Shown here: in pieces, positions 1 to 9,790 of the stretch
Position numbering within the stretch: the first letter of the stretch is position 1
Layout of the letters: the number at the start of each line of letters is the position of its first letter
Assembly: GCF_932526225.1 (NCBI RefSeq)
Contig: NC_064044.1
Location: 4,581,747-4,645,746 of the forward strand
Length of the DNA: 64,000 bases
Direction: 5' to 3'
Origin: Nematostella vectensis
Taxonomy: Eukaryota > Cnidaria > Anthozoa > Actiniaria > Edwardsiidae
Made by a program: the position numbers and the translations under genes
Notes under the pieces: model-generated
What the model saw: the letters and a program-made list of their open reading frames with translations, nothing else
The model's database searches: none
Told to the model about the DNA's origin: nothing

Positions 1-222
1 TCATGTTTTTCACGCACGCGGCCTGCTCCATCTTACATTGGTTGTCGTAGAGAACCCCATCAGACCCGCACTTCACGGCACGGAACGATGGGCAAGACGA
101 TGGACACACGCATTTTGGTACCCCCCCTACAGGTTTGCAAACTGAGTGAGGAGGACTGGTGCATACTTTGGTTGCACAGGGAGAATTTGAGCTTGAATCA
201 GTGATTGGCATACGAATCCAGG
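1..222 (-). CDS. Exon 6: follistatin-EGF/Kazal module (runs off the edge)
   Basis: Read on the minus strand the exon opens after a TTTGCTAG acceptor (intron side at 223-225) with two bases completing the previous codon, so it is in phase with exon 5. The peptide has a short six-Cys follistatin-like stretch (VCTSPPHSVC, then KCVCP) followed by a Kazal core containing VKCGSDGVLYDNQCKME. The frame is open to base 1, so the Kazal domain is cut by the window. A Kazal domain normally presents a canonical protease-binding loop; whether this one inhibits anything cannot be told. Confidence 0.8.
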
Positions 223-3200
223 CTAGCAAATAAAAAGAAACTGGTGAGAATTTGTTTATGGCTCTTACGACAATAAAGCTTTTTATCTTTTACTGCATAC
301 CCCCAGTGCCCTACCCCCTACTTGGCCTTGGAGCAATCTGCGAACTCATGCCTATGGATTCCAAGCGACAAGATATTATATGGCTTCCGTCAGTCAAAAG
401 CTTTGAGCTGCTTTTGTTGGCCTACATTTAGATAGTTTCCAGTCACGTTTGCAATTCATTGACGCGACATCTCTTTACAAAAACTGATCGACGGAAGTGA
501 TAAGTTGTTTTATCATTTTGGAAATTTTAGCGAAATTTCTCGGAATACTCCAAGTAATCTGCAGTAATCTGGTTCTAGCTCTTACGACACTGTACAGGGA
601 AATCTAATCCAAATCACCAGACCCATATTACATTGCTAGAACATTTTTGGCGGTAGCAGCGACAGCGAAATTTAAAAGAGATGAAATCATGAGTTGATCG
701 CGCAAGAGAGTTCTCCTCTAAGATGCTGTTTCTTCTCTTCGTTGTGAGTTTCTAGAGCAAACAAAGATCGATTGGTCCCTTCTAAATACTCTTTTTTATC
801 TTCTTTCTTACCGATTTGGTTATTAGGCGCGTTAGGCACGATCATCAGAGAACTTCACGCTTTTAGCGAAAACAAGTCTCGCTTGCGACTATATTGTTTG
901 GTTTATTAAGGTTTATACTAACGGTTGCAACGTAGATATAGGTATTACTTTAGTATATTGTTCGCTTTATTCTGGTTTATACTTACGGACGCAAGTCATA
1001 TCACAATGCTCCTTACAGCAAACCAAATCTTTCCCAAGACGAACACAATCCTCGTCAGTTTGACACTCGTCCCATGGCTCGGGAGGACACCACGAGGGGG
1101 TCGGGGGGGGAATCGGACAAACATAAGTAAAAGCAGCTTAGAAAAGAAAAAAGAGAACGAGTGATTGACATGAACTGGCTGTTCGTCATACAACACAATA
1201 CGAAAACAAATACCTCCTGACACGGGCCATTTGATAATATTTATCGGGAAAGTTTTTTTTTTTTTGCTCTTCTATTCTCGAGGTATAAGATCACTGGAAA
1301 ATATGCCTCGGTGTGCCCGCGATTCATTACCACCATCCCTAATGTACACTTTACTTACCTGGTGTTGGTGGGAGCGTGGAAGCTGGGGGAGTGGGTTCTT
1401 AAAAAAAAAAAAGAGAACGCAACGCCTAAGTCGTTAGACCAGTAATGTCAGATTTAAACTCTAAAAACGGGAAAGCGCGTATTATTTCTAAATGTTTGAA
1501 AATAATAATAAACGGATGCACAATTGCAAGAGCCTCACTGAGTTTCCCTGTATGGTGAATTGTGTCACAGTAAAAAAAACATAATTACAAACACAGAATC
1601 AAACCTCAAAACTGCACTGTTTGTGCACTGTTTGTGCAATTTCCCCCCCTTACATTACCTGAAGGTGTTGGTGGGAGCGTAGCTGAGGGAATGGGTTCTA
1701 TCGTAAAAAAGAAAGAGAATGCAACGCATTAGACGTTAGACCAGTAATCGTTCGTATTAACCAGGTTTCACACTTACTCAAGCATTTAAATTCACACCCG
1801 TCACTGCAACTTATCGTTCGCATTATCCAGGTCCATACTTACTCGACATTTATATTCTCAGCCATCACTGCAACTAATCGTTCGTATTTTTCAGGTTTCA
1901 CACTAACTCAAGCATTTATATTCACAGCCTTCACTGCAACTAATCGTTCGCATTATCCAGGTTTTACACTTACTCAACCATTTATATTCACAGCCTTCAC
2001 TGCAACTAATCGTTCGCATTATCCAGGTTTTACACTTACTCGACACTTGTATTCACAGCCATCACTACAACTAATCTTTCGTATTTTTCAGGTTTCACAC
2101 TAACTCAAGCATTTATATTCACAGCCATCACTACAACTAATCGTTCGCACTATCCAGGTTTCAAACTAACTCAAGCATTTAGATTCACAGCCTTCACTGC
2201 AACTAGCCGTTCGCATTATCCAGGTTTTACACTTACTCGACATTTATATTCACAGCCTTCACTGCAACTAATCGTTTGCATTATCAAGGTTTTACAGTTA
2301 CTCGACACTTATATTCACAGCCCTCACTGCAACTAATCGTTCGCATTATCCAGGTTTCAAACTAACTCAAGCATTTATATTCACAGCCTTCACTGCAACT
2401 AATCGTTCGCATTATCCAGGTTTTACACTTACTCGACATTTATATTCACAGCCTTCACTGCAACTAATCGTTTGCATTATTCAGGTTTTACAGTTACTCG
2501 ACACTTATATTCACAGCCCTCTCTGCAACTAATCGTTCGCATTATCCAGGTTTCAAACTAACTCAAGCATTTATATTCACAGCCGTCATTGCAACTTATC
2601 GTTCTCATTATCCAGGTTTCACTCTTACTCGACTTTTTAAATTCACAGCCGTCACTGCAACTAATCGTTCGCATTATCCAGGTTTCACACTAACTCAAGC
2701 ATCTATATTCACAACCGTCACTGCAACTAATCGTTCGCACTATCCAGGTTTCATACTTACTCAAGCATATATATCCACAACCGTCATTACAACTAATCGT
2801 TCGCATTATCCAGGTTTCATACTTACTCAAGCATATATATCCACAACCGTCATTACAACTAATCGTTCGCGTTATCCAGGTTTCATACTTACTCAAGCAT
2901 ATATATCCACAACCGTCATTACAACTAATCGTTCGCGTTATCCAGGTTTCATACTTACTCAAGCATATATATCCACAACCGTCATTACAACTAATCGTTC
3001 GCATTATCCAGGTTTCATACTTACTCAAGCAGCTATATCCACAACCGTCATTACAACTAAATCGTTCGCATTATCCAGGTTTCATACTTACTCAAGCAGC
3101 TATATCCACAACCGTCATTACAACTAATCGTTCGCATTATCCAGGTTTCATACTTACTCACAAGCAGCTATATCCACAACCGTCATTACAACTAAATCGT

Positions 3201-5789
3201 TCGCACTATCCAGGTTTCATACTTACTCAAGCATATATATCCACAACCGTCATTACAACTAATCGTTCGCGTTATCCAGGTTTCATACTTACTCAAGCAT
3301 ATATATCCACAACCGTCATTACAACTAATCGTTCGCATTATCCAGGTTTCATACTTACTCAAGCATATATATCCACAACCGTCATTACAACTAATCGTTC
3401 GCACTATCCAGGTTTCATACTTACTCAAGCAGCTATATCCACAACCGTCATTACAACTAATCGTTCGCATTATCCAGGTTTCATACTTACTCAAGCAGCT
3501 ATATCCACAACCGTCATTACAACTAAATCGTTCGCATTATCCAGGTTTCATACTTACTCAAGCAGCTATATCCACAACCGTCATTACAACTAAATCGTTC
3601 GCATTATCCAGGTTTCATACTTACTCAAGCAGCTATATCCACAACCGTCATTACAACTTATCGTTCGCATTATCCAGGTTTCATACTTACTCAAGCATAT
3701 ATATTCACAACCGTCATTACAACACTTCAGCCCGCGTCCAGGGTAGATTCTTTCGCAATCGTAATCGTTTAAACATTCATGGTCTGGTTCAGATGATCTG
3801 CCATCGCAACACGGGTCGCGGATAGTGGGACATGTCCCTGGCACAACTACATCAAATAGGGAAAAAGCTATCAACTATAGCCCTGGAGGTAATAAGTCTA
3901 TGCCTGTGGTATAAAACGCGATGTCCTAGTGTATGGACTTACACTGTTCTTTAGGCGGGAAAGGGAAAAAAAGCAATAGGAGTGTATTTCCAAGAATGGT
4001 ATATAGTTTCCTAATAAGAAAAATATGACTGTATTCAAAACAAAATTGTTTGATTATGAAGATCATAAATACAGCCTTATCCCTGGCGTCTGGTCGGGAT
4101 TCCTGTGTCAACGTCAACGATGACAGCAACAACGGTGACAGCGACAGCAACAACGCCAGCAACGGTGACAGCGACAGCAACAACGCCAGCAACGGTGACA
4201 GCGATAGCAACAACGCCAGCAACGGTGACAGCGATAGCAACAACGCCAGCAACGGTGACAGCGACAGCAACAATGCCAGCAACGGTGACAGCGACAGCAA
4301 CAACGCCAGCAACGGTGACAGCGACAGCAACAACGCCAGCAACGGTGACAGCGATTGCAACAACGCCAGCAACGGTGACAGCGACAGCAACAATGCCAGC
4401 AACGGTGACCGCGATAGCAACAACGCCAGCAACGGTGACAGCGACAGCAACAACGCCAGCAACGGTGACAGCGATTGCAACAACGCCAGCAACGGTGACA
4501 GCGACAGCAACAATGCCAGCAACGGTGACCGCGATAGCAACAACGCCAGCAACGGTGACAGCGATAGCAACAACGCCAGCAACGGTGACAGCGACAGCAA
4601 CAACGCCAGCAACGGTGACAGCGATAGCAACAACGCCAGCAACGGTGACCGCGACAGTAACAACGCCAGCAACGGTGACCGCGACAGTAACAACGCCAGC
4701 AAGGGTGACAGCGATAGCAACAACGCCAGCAACGGTGACAGCGATAGCAACAACACCAGCAACGGTGACAGCGACAGCAACAACGCCAGCAACGGTGAAA
4801 GCGATTGCAACAACGCCAGCAACGGTGACAGCGACAGCAACAATGCCAGCAACGGTGACCGCGATAGCAACAACGCCAGCAACGGTGACAGCGACAGCAA
4901 CAATGCCAGCAACGGTGACAGCGATAGCAACAACGCCAGCAACGGTGACAGCGACAGCAACAACGCCAGCAACGGTGACAGCGATAGCAACAACGCCAGC
5001 AACGGTGACAGCGATAGCAACAACGCCAGCAACGGTGACAGCGATAACAACAACGCCGGCAACGGTGACAGCGATAGCAACAACACCAGCAACGGTGACA
5101 GCGATAGCAACAACACCAGCAACGGTGACAGCGATAGCAACAACACCAGCAACGGTGACAGCGATAGCAGCAACGGTGACAGCGATAGCAACAACACCAG
5201 CAACGGTGACAGCGATAGCAACAACGCCAGCAACGGTGACAGCGATCGCAACAACGCCAGCAACGGTGACAGCGATAGCAACAACGCCAGCAACGGTGAC
5301 AGCGATAGCAACAACGCCAGCAACGGTGACAGCGACAGCAACAACGCCAGCAACGGTGACAGCGATAGCAACAACGCCAGCAACGGTGACCGCGACAGTA
5401 ACAACGCCAGCAACGGTGACCGCGACAGTAACAACGCCAGCAAGGGTGACAGCGATAGCAACAACGCCAGCAACGGTGACAGCGATAGCAACAACGCCAG
5501 CAACGGTGACAGCGACAGCAACAACGCCAGCAACGGTGACAGCGATAGCAACAACGCCAGCAACGGTGACAGCGATAGCAACAACGCCAGCAACGGTGAC
5601 AGCGATCGCAACAACGCCAGCAACGGTGACAGCGACAGTAACAATGGCAATGTGAAAACAAGAATGATAGCAACAACAGCATAAACAAACAAAGCAACTT
5701 CTGATATTTTAGGGTAACTCACTTTTATTAAGCTTAGCACTTGGCACAGATACGAAATAAATAGCGAAGAAGACCAAAATCGCAGACAT
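1..5789 (-). CDS. Secreted WAP-WAP-follistatin/Kazal protein gene, 3'-partial (six exons)
   Basis: Six minus-strand exons can be read with conventional splice sites: 5789-5723 (signal peptide), 3846-3691 (WAP), 1697-1659 and 1397-1359 (Pro/Thr linkers), 1136-987 (WAP), 222-1 (follistatin-EGF plus Kazal, continuing past the edge). Every junction I could test is phase 1, so each internal exon is symmetric and the frame stays open throughout. WAP and Kazal modules are disulfide-rich and usually inhibit serine proteases outside the cell; with an N-terminal signal peptide, a secreted inhibitor or matrix protein is the natural reading. The substrate protease is unknown. Introns 1 and 2 are filled with minisatellites (see separate entries). 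The real gene may have more exons to the left, and alternative donors in intron 2 could change the product. Confidence 0.75.
223..986 (-). other. Intron 5 of the WAP/Kazal gene, no gene seen
   Basis: No exon, RNA gene or complete mobile element was recognised. Around 900-945 there is a diverged echo of the exon 5 donor flank (a GGTTTATACT-type string, also seen at 974-983), suggesting an old partial duplication of the exon end. Confidence 0.5.
987..1136 (-). CDS. Exon 5: second WAP (four-disulfide core) domain
   Basis: This 150-nt exon has an AAG acceptor at 1137-1139 after a pyrimidine tract and a consensus GTAAGT donor (981-986 on the plus strand). The peptide shows the WAP cysteine layout: VCP, a Pro-rich stretch, WCP, DECQTDEDC, then VCCKEHC and a final TC. 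It begins with two bases and ends with one, fitting the phase-1 pattern of the gene. WAP domains commonly inhibit serine proteases or have antimicrobial roles; function here is inferred from family only. Confidence 0.8.
1359..1397 (-). CDS. Exon 4: 39-nt Pro/Thr-rich linker exon
   Basis: A 39-nt block lies between a poly-pyrimidine tract with an AAG acceptor and a CAG|GTAAGT donor. In phase 1 it encodes a linker like PTPPASTLPPTP. It is a near duplicate of exon 3, about 300 bp away. Its length and phase would let it be skipped without a frameshift. Too short to prove without RNA, but its twin keeps the same splice signals. Confidence 0.6.
1659..1697 (-). CDS. Exon 3: 39-nt Pro/Thr-rich linker exon
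   Basis: The second 39-nt linker exon reads like PIPSATLPPTPS in phase 1, with a TAG acceptor (1698-1700) and a CAG|GTAATG donor. The flanks resemble those of exon 4, including a shared string near 1423-1446 and 1724-1747, so the two exons look like a tandem duplication of an exon with its introns. Confidence 0.6.
1745..3690 (-). repeat. About 30 tandem 66-bp repeats derived from the WAP exon end and its 5' splice site
   Basis: The repeat starts at the donor of exon 2 and runs downstream (minus strand) through intron 2. Each unit carries the last codons of the WAP exon (a CNDGCGYICL-like string) and the following intron start with GTAAGT. Most units are 66 bp (22 codons), so long stretches stay open in frame (3028-2690, 3494-3192, 3874-3590); single-base indels interrupt them, for example near 3060, 3190 and 3525. 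Units near exon 2 are most alike, while those toward 1750-2690 are more diverged (CSDGCEYKCL-like, with ACTCGAC variants on the plus strand), implying growth or homogenisation from the exon-2 side. Confidence 0.9.
3691..3846 (-). CDS. Exon 2: first WAP domain
   Basis: This 156-nt exon has a TGTAG acceptor (3847-3849) and a GTAAGT donor, and is phase 1 at both ends. The peptide begins VPGTCPTIRDPCCDG and continues with HECLNDYDCERIYPGRG and LKCCNDGCEYICL, the WAP cysteine order. It joins in frame to the signal-peptide exon upstream. Its last ~30 nt plus the donor are the founder of the 66-bp array that follows. Confidence 0.85.
4105..5645. repeat. 30-bp minisatellite, about 51 units, open in five of six frames
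   Basis: The unit is built on AACGGTGACAGCGATAGC plus AACAACGCCAGC. It lies in intron 1 of the WAP/Kazal gene. Because 30 is divisible by three and the unit has few stops, two plus frames and all three minus frames stay open: a plus ORF at 4050-5684 (544 codons, Asn/Ser/Asp/Gly-rich) and a minus ORF at 5848-3926 (640 codons, Leu/Ser-rich). The only length change I saw is a 9-bp deletion near 5161-5181. Most variants are C/T or single-base changes shared by neighbouring units. Low-complexity ORFs in an array like this are not good evidence for a protein. Confidence 0.9.
5723..5789 (-). CDS. Exon 1: start codon and signal peptide
   Basis: The minus-strand ATG at 5789-5787 begins a hydrophobic peptide, MSAILVFFAIYFVSVPSA, a typical signal peptide with a small-residue cleavage site after PSA. 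The exon ends AAAA|GTGAGT (donor at 5717-5722 on the plus strand) with one base left over, exactly the phase required by the WAP exon. This start was chosen because no other upstream ATG gives a signal peptide joined in frame to exon 2. Confidence 0.7.
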
Positions 5790-7399
5790 AGCCACTCTTG
5801 CAACCTGATAAAGTAAACAAAAGGCCTGGCTAAACCAGGGGATACCATGCATTTCTCAATATTTCCTATAGGTTAACCACAGGCAAAAAACATACAGCAT
5901 AACAAGATGTCTCGCAAAAATCCGCCGCTTTTTGGATTTGGTGCGCGAGCTACAAATACATTATTTTTTTATCGGGAAATCTAAACTAGCAAACATGTCG
6001 CCTGCTATATGCCACACAAGCACAAGTTAAACTTAAAAAGGGAGAGTAAAAAATTGATGACAAATACTTTGGTAAGTTATGGAGGTTATTCTTTAGTATA
6101 CCACTAAGTTGATCTTGAACCCCTAACCCACCCCCTGGGGCTTTCCAGACTCCAAAAAACATTGATTGTGGGCGAAAACAAGAGATAGCACAGGGTGTGG
6201 TCAACGGCAATTCTTGTCCACATGAGATAACACATTGGGTGTGATTGGAGCAATTGTTCAGCCCTAAGAGATGGTACTATTGTTACAAACCCGTACCCCC
6301 CACAACGGCCAAAGGTCCACTTTCGGTTCCTAAGGGACGTGTTATTTGTACAAAACTATAAAGCATAACCTAGATCACTCTGGTATGTAGCCAAGTCCGA
6401 CAATAAACGTCCCGTGGAGATACTGCAAAGGCATAAAAAAATCCCTTTTTGTTCTTTCGGGGATTGTCAGACTTTTTCGGATTTCGAATCCCCCCCAAGA
6501 AAAATCTTGGGTACGGGCCTGTGTTAGATATCACCCAAAAGCCTGGTGTCGCTTACTACTGTAAAGTAAGTTTTGGACTATTGTCGTGAGGACTCCCAAA
6601 CGGATAACTGTATCGCAGCAAATCTCTGAACATCCATTAAGGGATAGCAGTTGCTGTAGTATTTTATACTTAGAAAGATAGGACTAGCATCCCTTTCTCT
6701 ACCGCCCCTTGGGGTCCTGAACCCTTTTCCTGCATGGCGAGAGCTCAGCCAAACCCTCTTCCGGGAGGTTTACAAGGCTTTTGTTAATTTGGCTCTGGTC
6801 CAAATCTGAAAATTGCACCAACACAGACAGTTTTTAACAGATTTTGTAAGACTTGTAAGATATGTCGCGCTGAGCACTGAAAAAAAGCTATATTAGCCAG
6901 TTAGCTAATGATATTTGGATATTTTCAGCTTTGATATTTAGAAATCGTTAATGTTACAGACATTTCTTCTTGCTTACAGAACGTGTTAACATAGCGCCAA
7001 CATCGGCTTGAATTACTGGAGTTATAAAAGGAACACTAGCTTTACATCGGCACCCGGGAGGCTTAAGACGCGACGCTAGCACAGTCTTATTACCCGTGCA
7101 GTTCGGCAACCAAGGACAGCTGTTTCGTCCTTATTACGACTGGTCAGTATGGGGGATAGTCAGTTTGCCTTAAAACTTAATGTTGTTCCGTCATTTCCCG
7201 ACTAGATGTTATCAACTAACCTGGGATCTTTGCTCACGAGGTCTTCTCTCTCTCTTTTTAAGTTCTTCAATTCTTTGTCTCCTATTGAAAAAGATTGTTG
7301 TTTATAGCAAATGTAATCACGTAGACTAAATGTCTGCGTATTTATACCCTGTTAAAAAGGTCAAGTTATAAACTGTGGCCTAGCCAGGTTTTACTAAGG
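5790..7399. other. Intergenic stretch upstream of the WAP/Kazal gene, no gene seen
   Basis: No convincing ORF, splice-linked exon or transposon end was found. The promoter of the minus-strand gene should lie just above 5789, but no clear core element could be singled out. Confidence 0.5.
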
Positions 7400-8215
7400 G
7401 CCTCATATTTGGTATGTGCTGCCCTTTAGGGTAGGGTTTTTGGGCTCTTGAGGTCTACGTTAGGGTATCTTTTTTTCGCTTGTCGGTCTACGGTAGGGTA
7501 TCTTTTTTTTCTTGTTAGGTCTCTGGTAGAGAGGGCAAAGTTGTCAGTATGGCTGCCCAATACACACATTGCCGCATTAAGCGAAAACTCCATTTATGGC
7601 TGCTGCCAATTCACCTCAATTCTCTGAGCTAAGTTTTACCTTTATTCACAATGACGGTACTAAATTATGTGTTATACGATACAGTGTTATGCCCCTGATG
7701 TTAGAATAAAGATATCAGAAAACGCAACTGTGACATTGTATTTTTTTCTGTAACAACTCGAAGTTTTTGTTTCTTTTCGTCGTTATGTGCTCCAAGTGAT
7801 GGCACATCCACTATGCCCCACGAATGGTAAAAAACTTTAACTTAAAGCCGCATTGTCACCAGTTTACTTCCGGTCGATTACTTAACAATATCCGATGATT
7901 TTTAACGGAAAACGCGAAAAATATTTCAAAATATTGAAAGCAGTGTATCTATTGGAAGTTTCTTTGATGATGTGACTGATAGTTTAGAGCGGATGGCCTG
8001 TTAAATATCTCGGATTCTAATAGATTCTTTTGTCTTTTGACGGTTGAGGTTTCCGTCGGACCTAAGTAAACTGGTGACAATGCGGCTTGAAGGTCTGCTG
8101 TAGGGTATACTTTCGAGCTTTAGGTCTGCGGTAGGGTATGTAATTTAAGGGGTAGGTCTCTGGAAGGGTAAAAAAATCGAGGATTTTTGGTTTCTGATAG
8201 GGTCAGGTTTTGGGG
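7400..8215. repeat. Degenerate short repeats (GGTCTACGGTAGGGTA-like), split by a MITE
   Basis: Phrases such as GGTCTACGTTAGGGTATC, GGTCTACGGTAGGGTATC and AGGTCTGCGGTAGGGTAT recur at roughly 40-50 bp spacing at 7455-7530 and again at 8090-8205. The MITE at 7846-8087 and about 300 bp of other sequence lie between the two blocks. No coding capacity is evident. Confidence 0.55.
7846..8087. mobile_element. TTAA-type MITE, copy 1
   Basis: A 242-bp element with terminal inverted repeats AGCCGCATTGTCACCAGTTT and its complement. The left target copy is TTAA (7842-7845); the right is TGAA, one base changed. It matches the 247-bp copy at 23427-23673 along its whole length. TTAA duplications point to piggyBac- or Kolobok-type transposases supplied in trans; which one is not decidable here. 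Confidence 0.8.
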
Positions 8216-8559
8216 ACCTCGGCGGCACACCCCTACCCAAAAATAAGTGGAGTACCCCCCCCTTACCCCCCGGCAGAATTGTCGACCCCTCAATTAGAAA
8301 TGACGCCCTATTGGGCGCTCGAGCAGGAGGAGGGGTGTAGTATGGGGAACTTATTCTGTGCTCCCCCTAGCTACACGCCTGAAACTCATATGTCCGCTAA
8401 AGATATCCTTTTTGGTGCGAAGAGTAGTACGGAAGCCCATGAGGGCCACTCAAGGTTTTCGTTAACAACATCTCACCTTTCGGTCACGACTTTGGACAAT
8501 TTGCGTCACGACAATTCACTTTGAGTGTCACGACAAAGCACTATTTGATTATCGCTTAA

Positions 8560-8935
8560 AACATTGCAGGTTTAGTTCACCATATCGCACTTTGTGTCTC
8601 AAAACATCGCACTTTGTGTCTTAAAAAACTCATCATTTGCCTTTGCTTAAAACATTTAAGTATATTGTTCACGACATTCAACTTAGTGCTTATAACATAG
8701 CACTATTTGTCTATTGCATAAAATATTTGACTTTGTGCTTTATAACATGGGACTTTGTGTCTTAAAAAATCTCGCGATTTGCCGAATGCGCAAATCATTC
8801 CAGTTTTTGTCTGTGCATTAAATATTTAACTTTGTGCTTCATAACATGGTACTTTGTGTCTTAAAAATTATCGAGATTTGCCGAATGGCCAAATAATTTC
8901 AGTTTTTGTCTATGCATAAAATATTTAACTTGTGC
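8560..8935. repeat. About 99-bp tandem repeat, roughly 2.5 units, plus shorter echoes
   Basis: Units beginning near 8721, 8820 and 8919 share AAATATTTAACTTTGTGCTT and ACTTTGTGTCTTAAAAA. Shorter related phrases (CATCGCACTTTGTGTCT) occur upstream. From 8936 to about 9480 nothing else was recognised. Confidence 0.65.
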
Positions 8936-9480
8936 TATAGAAATTTATTTCACAAATTTGAAGAGAATTATCAAATAACTGGATTCTATACGAATCGCTT
9001 TCTCTGTGATGAAAACTTTCTACAACTCGACACAACTAGAACATGAAGCGATTTCCCGTTAGTTAGCGGGCCATTAAGATTTTGGAAGAAAAACCCGAAA
9101 ATGTTTACCGGGTGACATTCCGGGTTTTTGAGGTTAATCGGCGCTTTAAGAAAAGACCACCTGGAAACACAAGTAGTTCCCTATTTCCCAATTAAAAAAA
9201 CTTGAATAAGCTTGTTATTCTACAAGGATCACTGATTCCACGCAGTGTAGCCATTTTGGGAAACAAGGTAGGCTAAATAATAACGACAAAATTTTGGGGG
9301 TAATAGCTTTTGGGGTTGTTGCTTTTGGGGTCGTAGCTTTTGGGTTCACAGGTATTAGCACAGGTAGCCCAGGCAATGGTTTTGAAGCCTGTTCGTAGCT
9401 TGGAATCGGCTGTTATTCTTAGAGCTCATCCGGTAACTCACTTCTGGGCATCCGCGGGCATACATGTCGGATACACCAAC

Positions 9481-9790
9481 AAAATACCAGTGGTACGAGT
9501 CGTGAAGCAGAAAACTCCAGTGGTACAAGGGGTGTTTTTGGTATCTGGATATCCTGTGTTGTAAAAGTTTTTTGGTGGTGTTTGGGTATCCTGTGATAAA
9601 ATACCAGTGGTACGAATCGTGAAGCAGAAATCTCCAGTGGTACAAGTGGTGTTTTGGGTATCTGGGTATCCTGTGTTGTAAAAGTTGCTTAGTGGTGTTT
9701 GGGCATCCTGTGATAAAATACCAGTGGTACGAATCGTGAAGCAGAAATCTCCAGTGGTACAAGTGGTGTTTTGGGTATCTGGGTATCCTT
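9481..9790. repeat. About 118-bp tandem repeat, 2.6 units
   Basis: The phrase AAAATACCAGTGGTACGA begins at 9481, 9598 and 9717, each time followed by a CCAGTGGTACAAG and a GGTATCCTG phrase. ORFs through it in both directions come from the repeat itself. Confidence 0.8.

Noticed and set aside
1745..3690. A CRISPR array, considered because of regularly spaced repeats
   Set aside because: Units are contiguous with no spacers, the context is eukaryotic, and the unit clearly derives from the WAP exon end.
3926..5848. A 640-codon Leu/Ser-rich minus-strand ORF and overlapping plus ORFs of 516-544 codons
   Set aside because: All are produced by the 30-bp minisatellite, which is open in five frames. 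The only credible coding piece is the signal-peptide exon at 5789-5723.
8210..8524. A 104-codon plus ORF (MGTSAAHPYPKISGVPPPYP)
   Set aside because: Starts in a degenerate repeat, has no recognisable domain, signal peptide or splice context. Could be chance.
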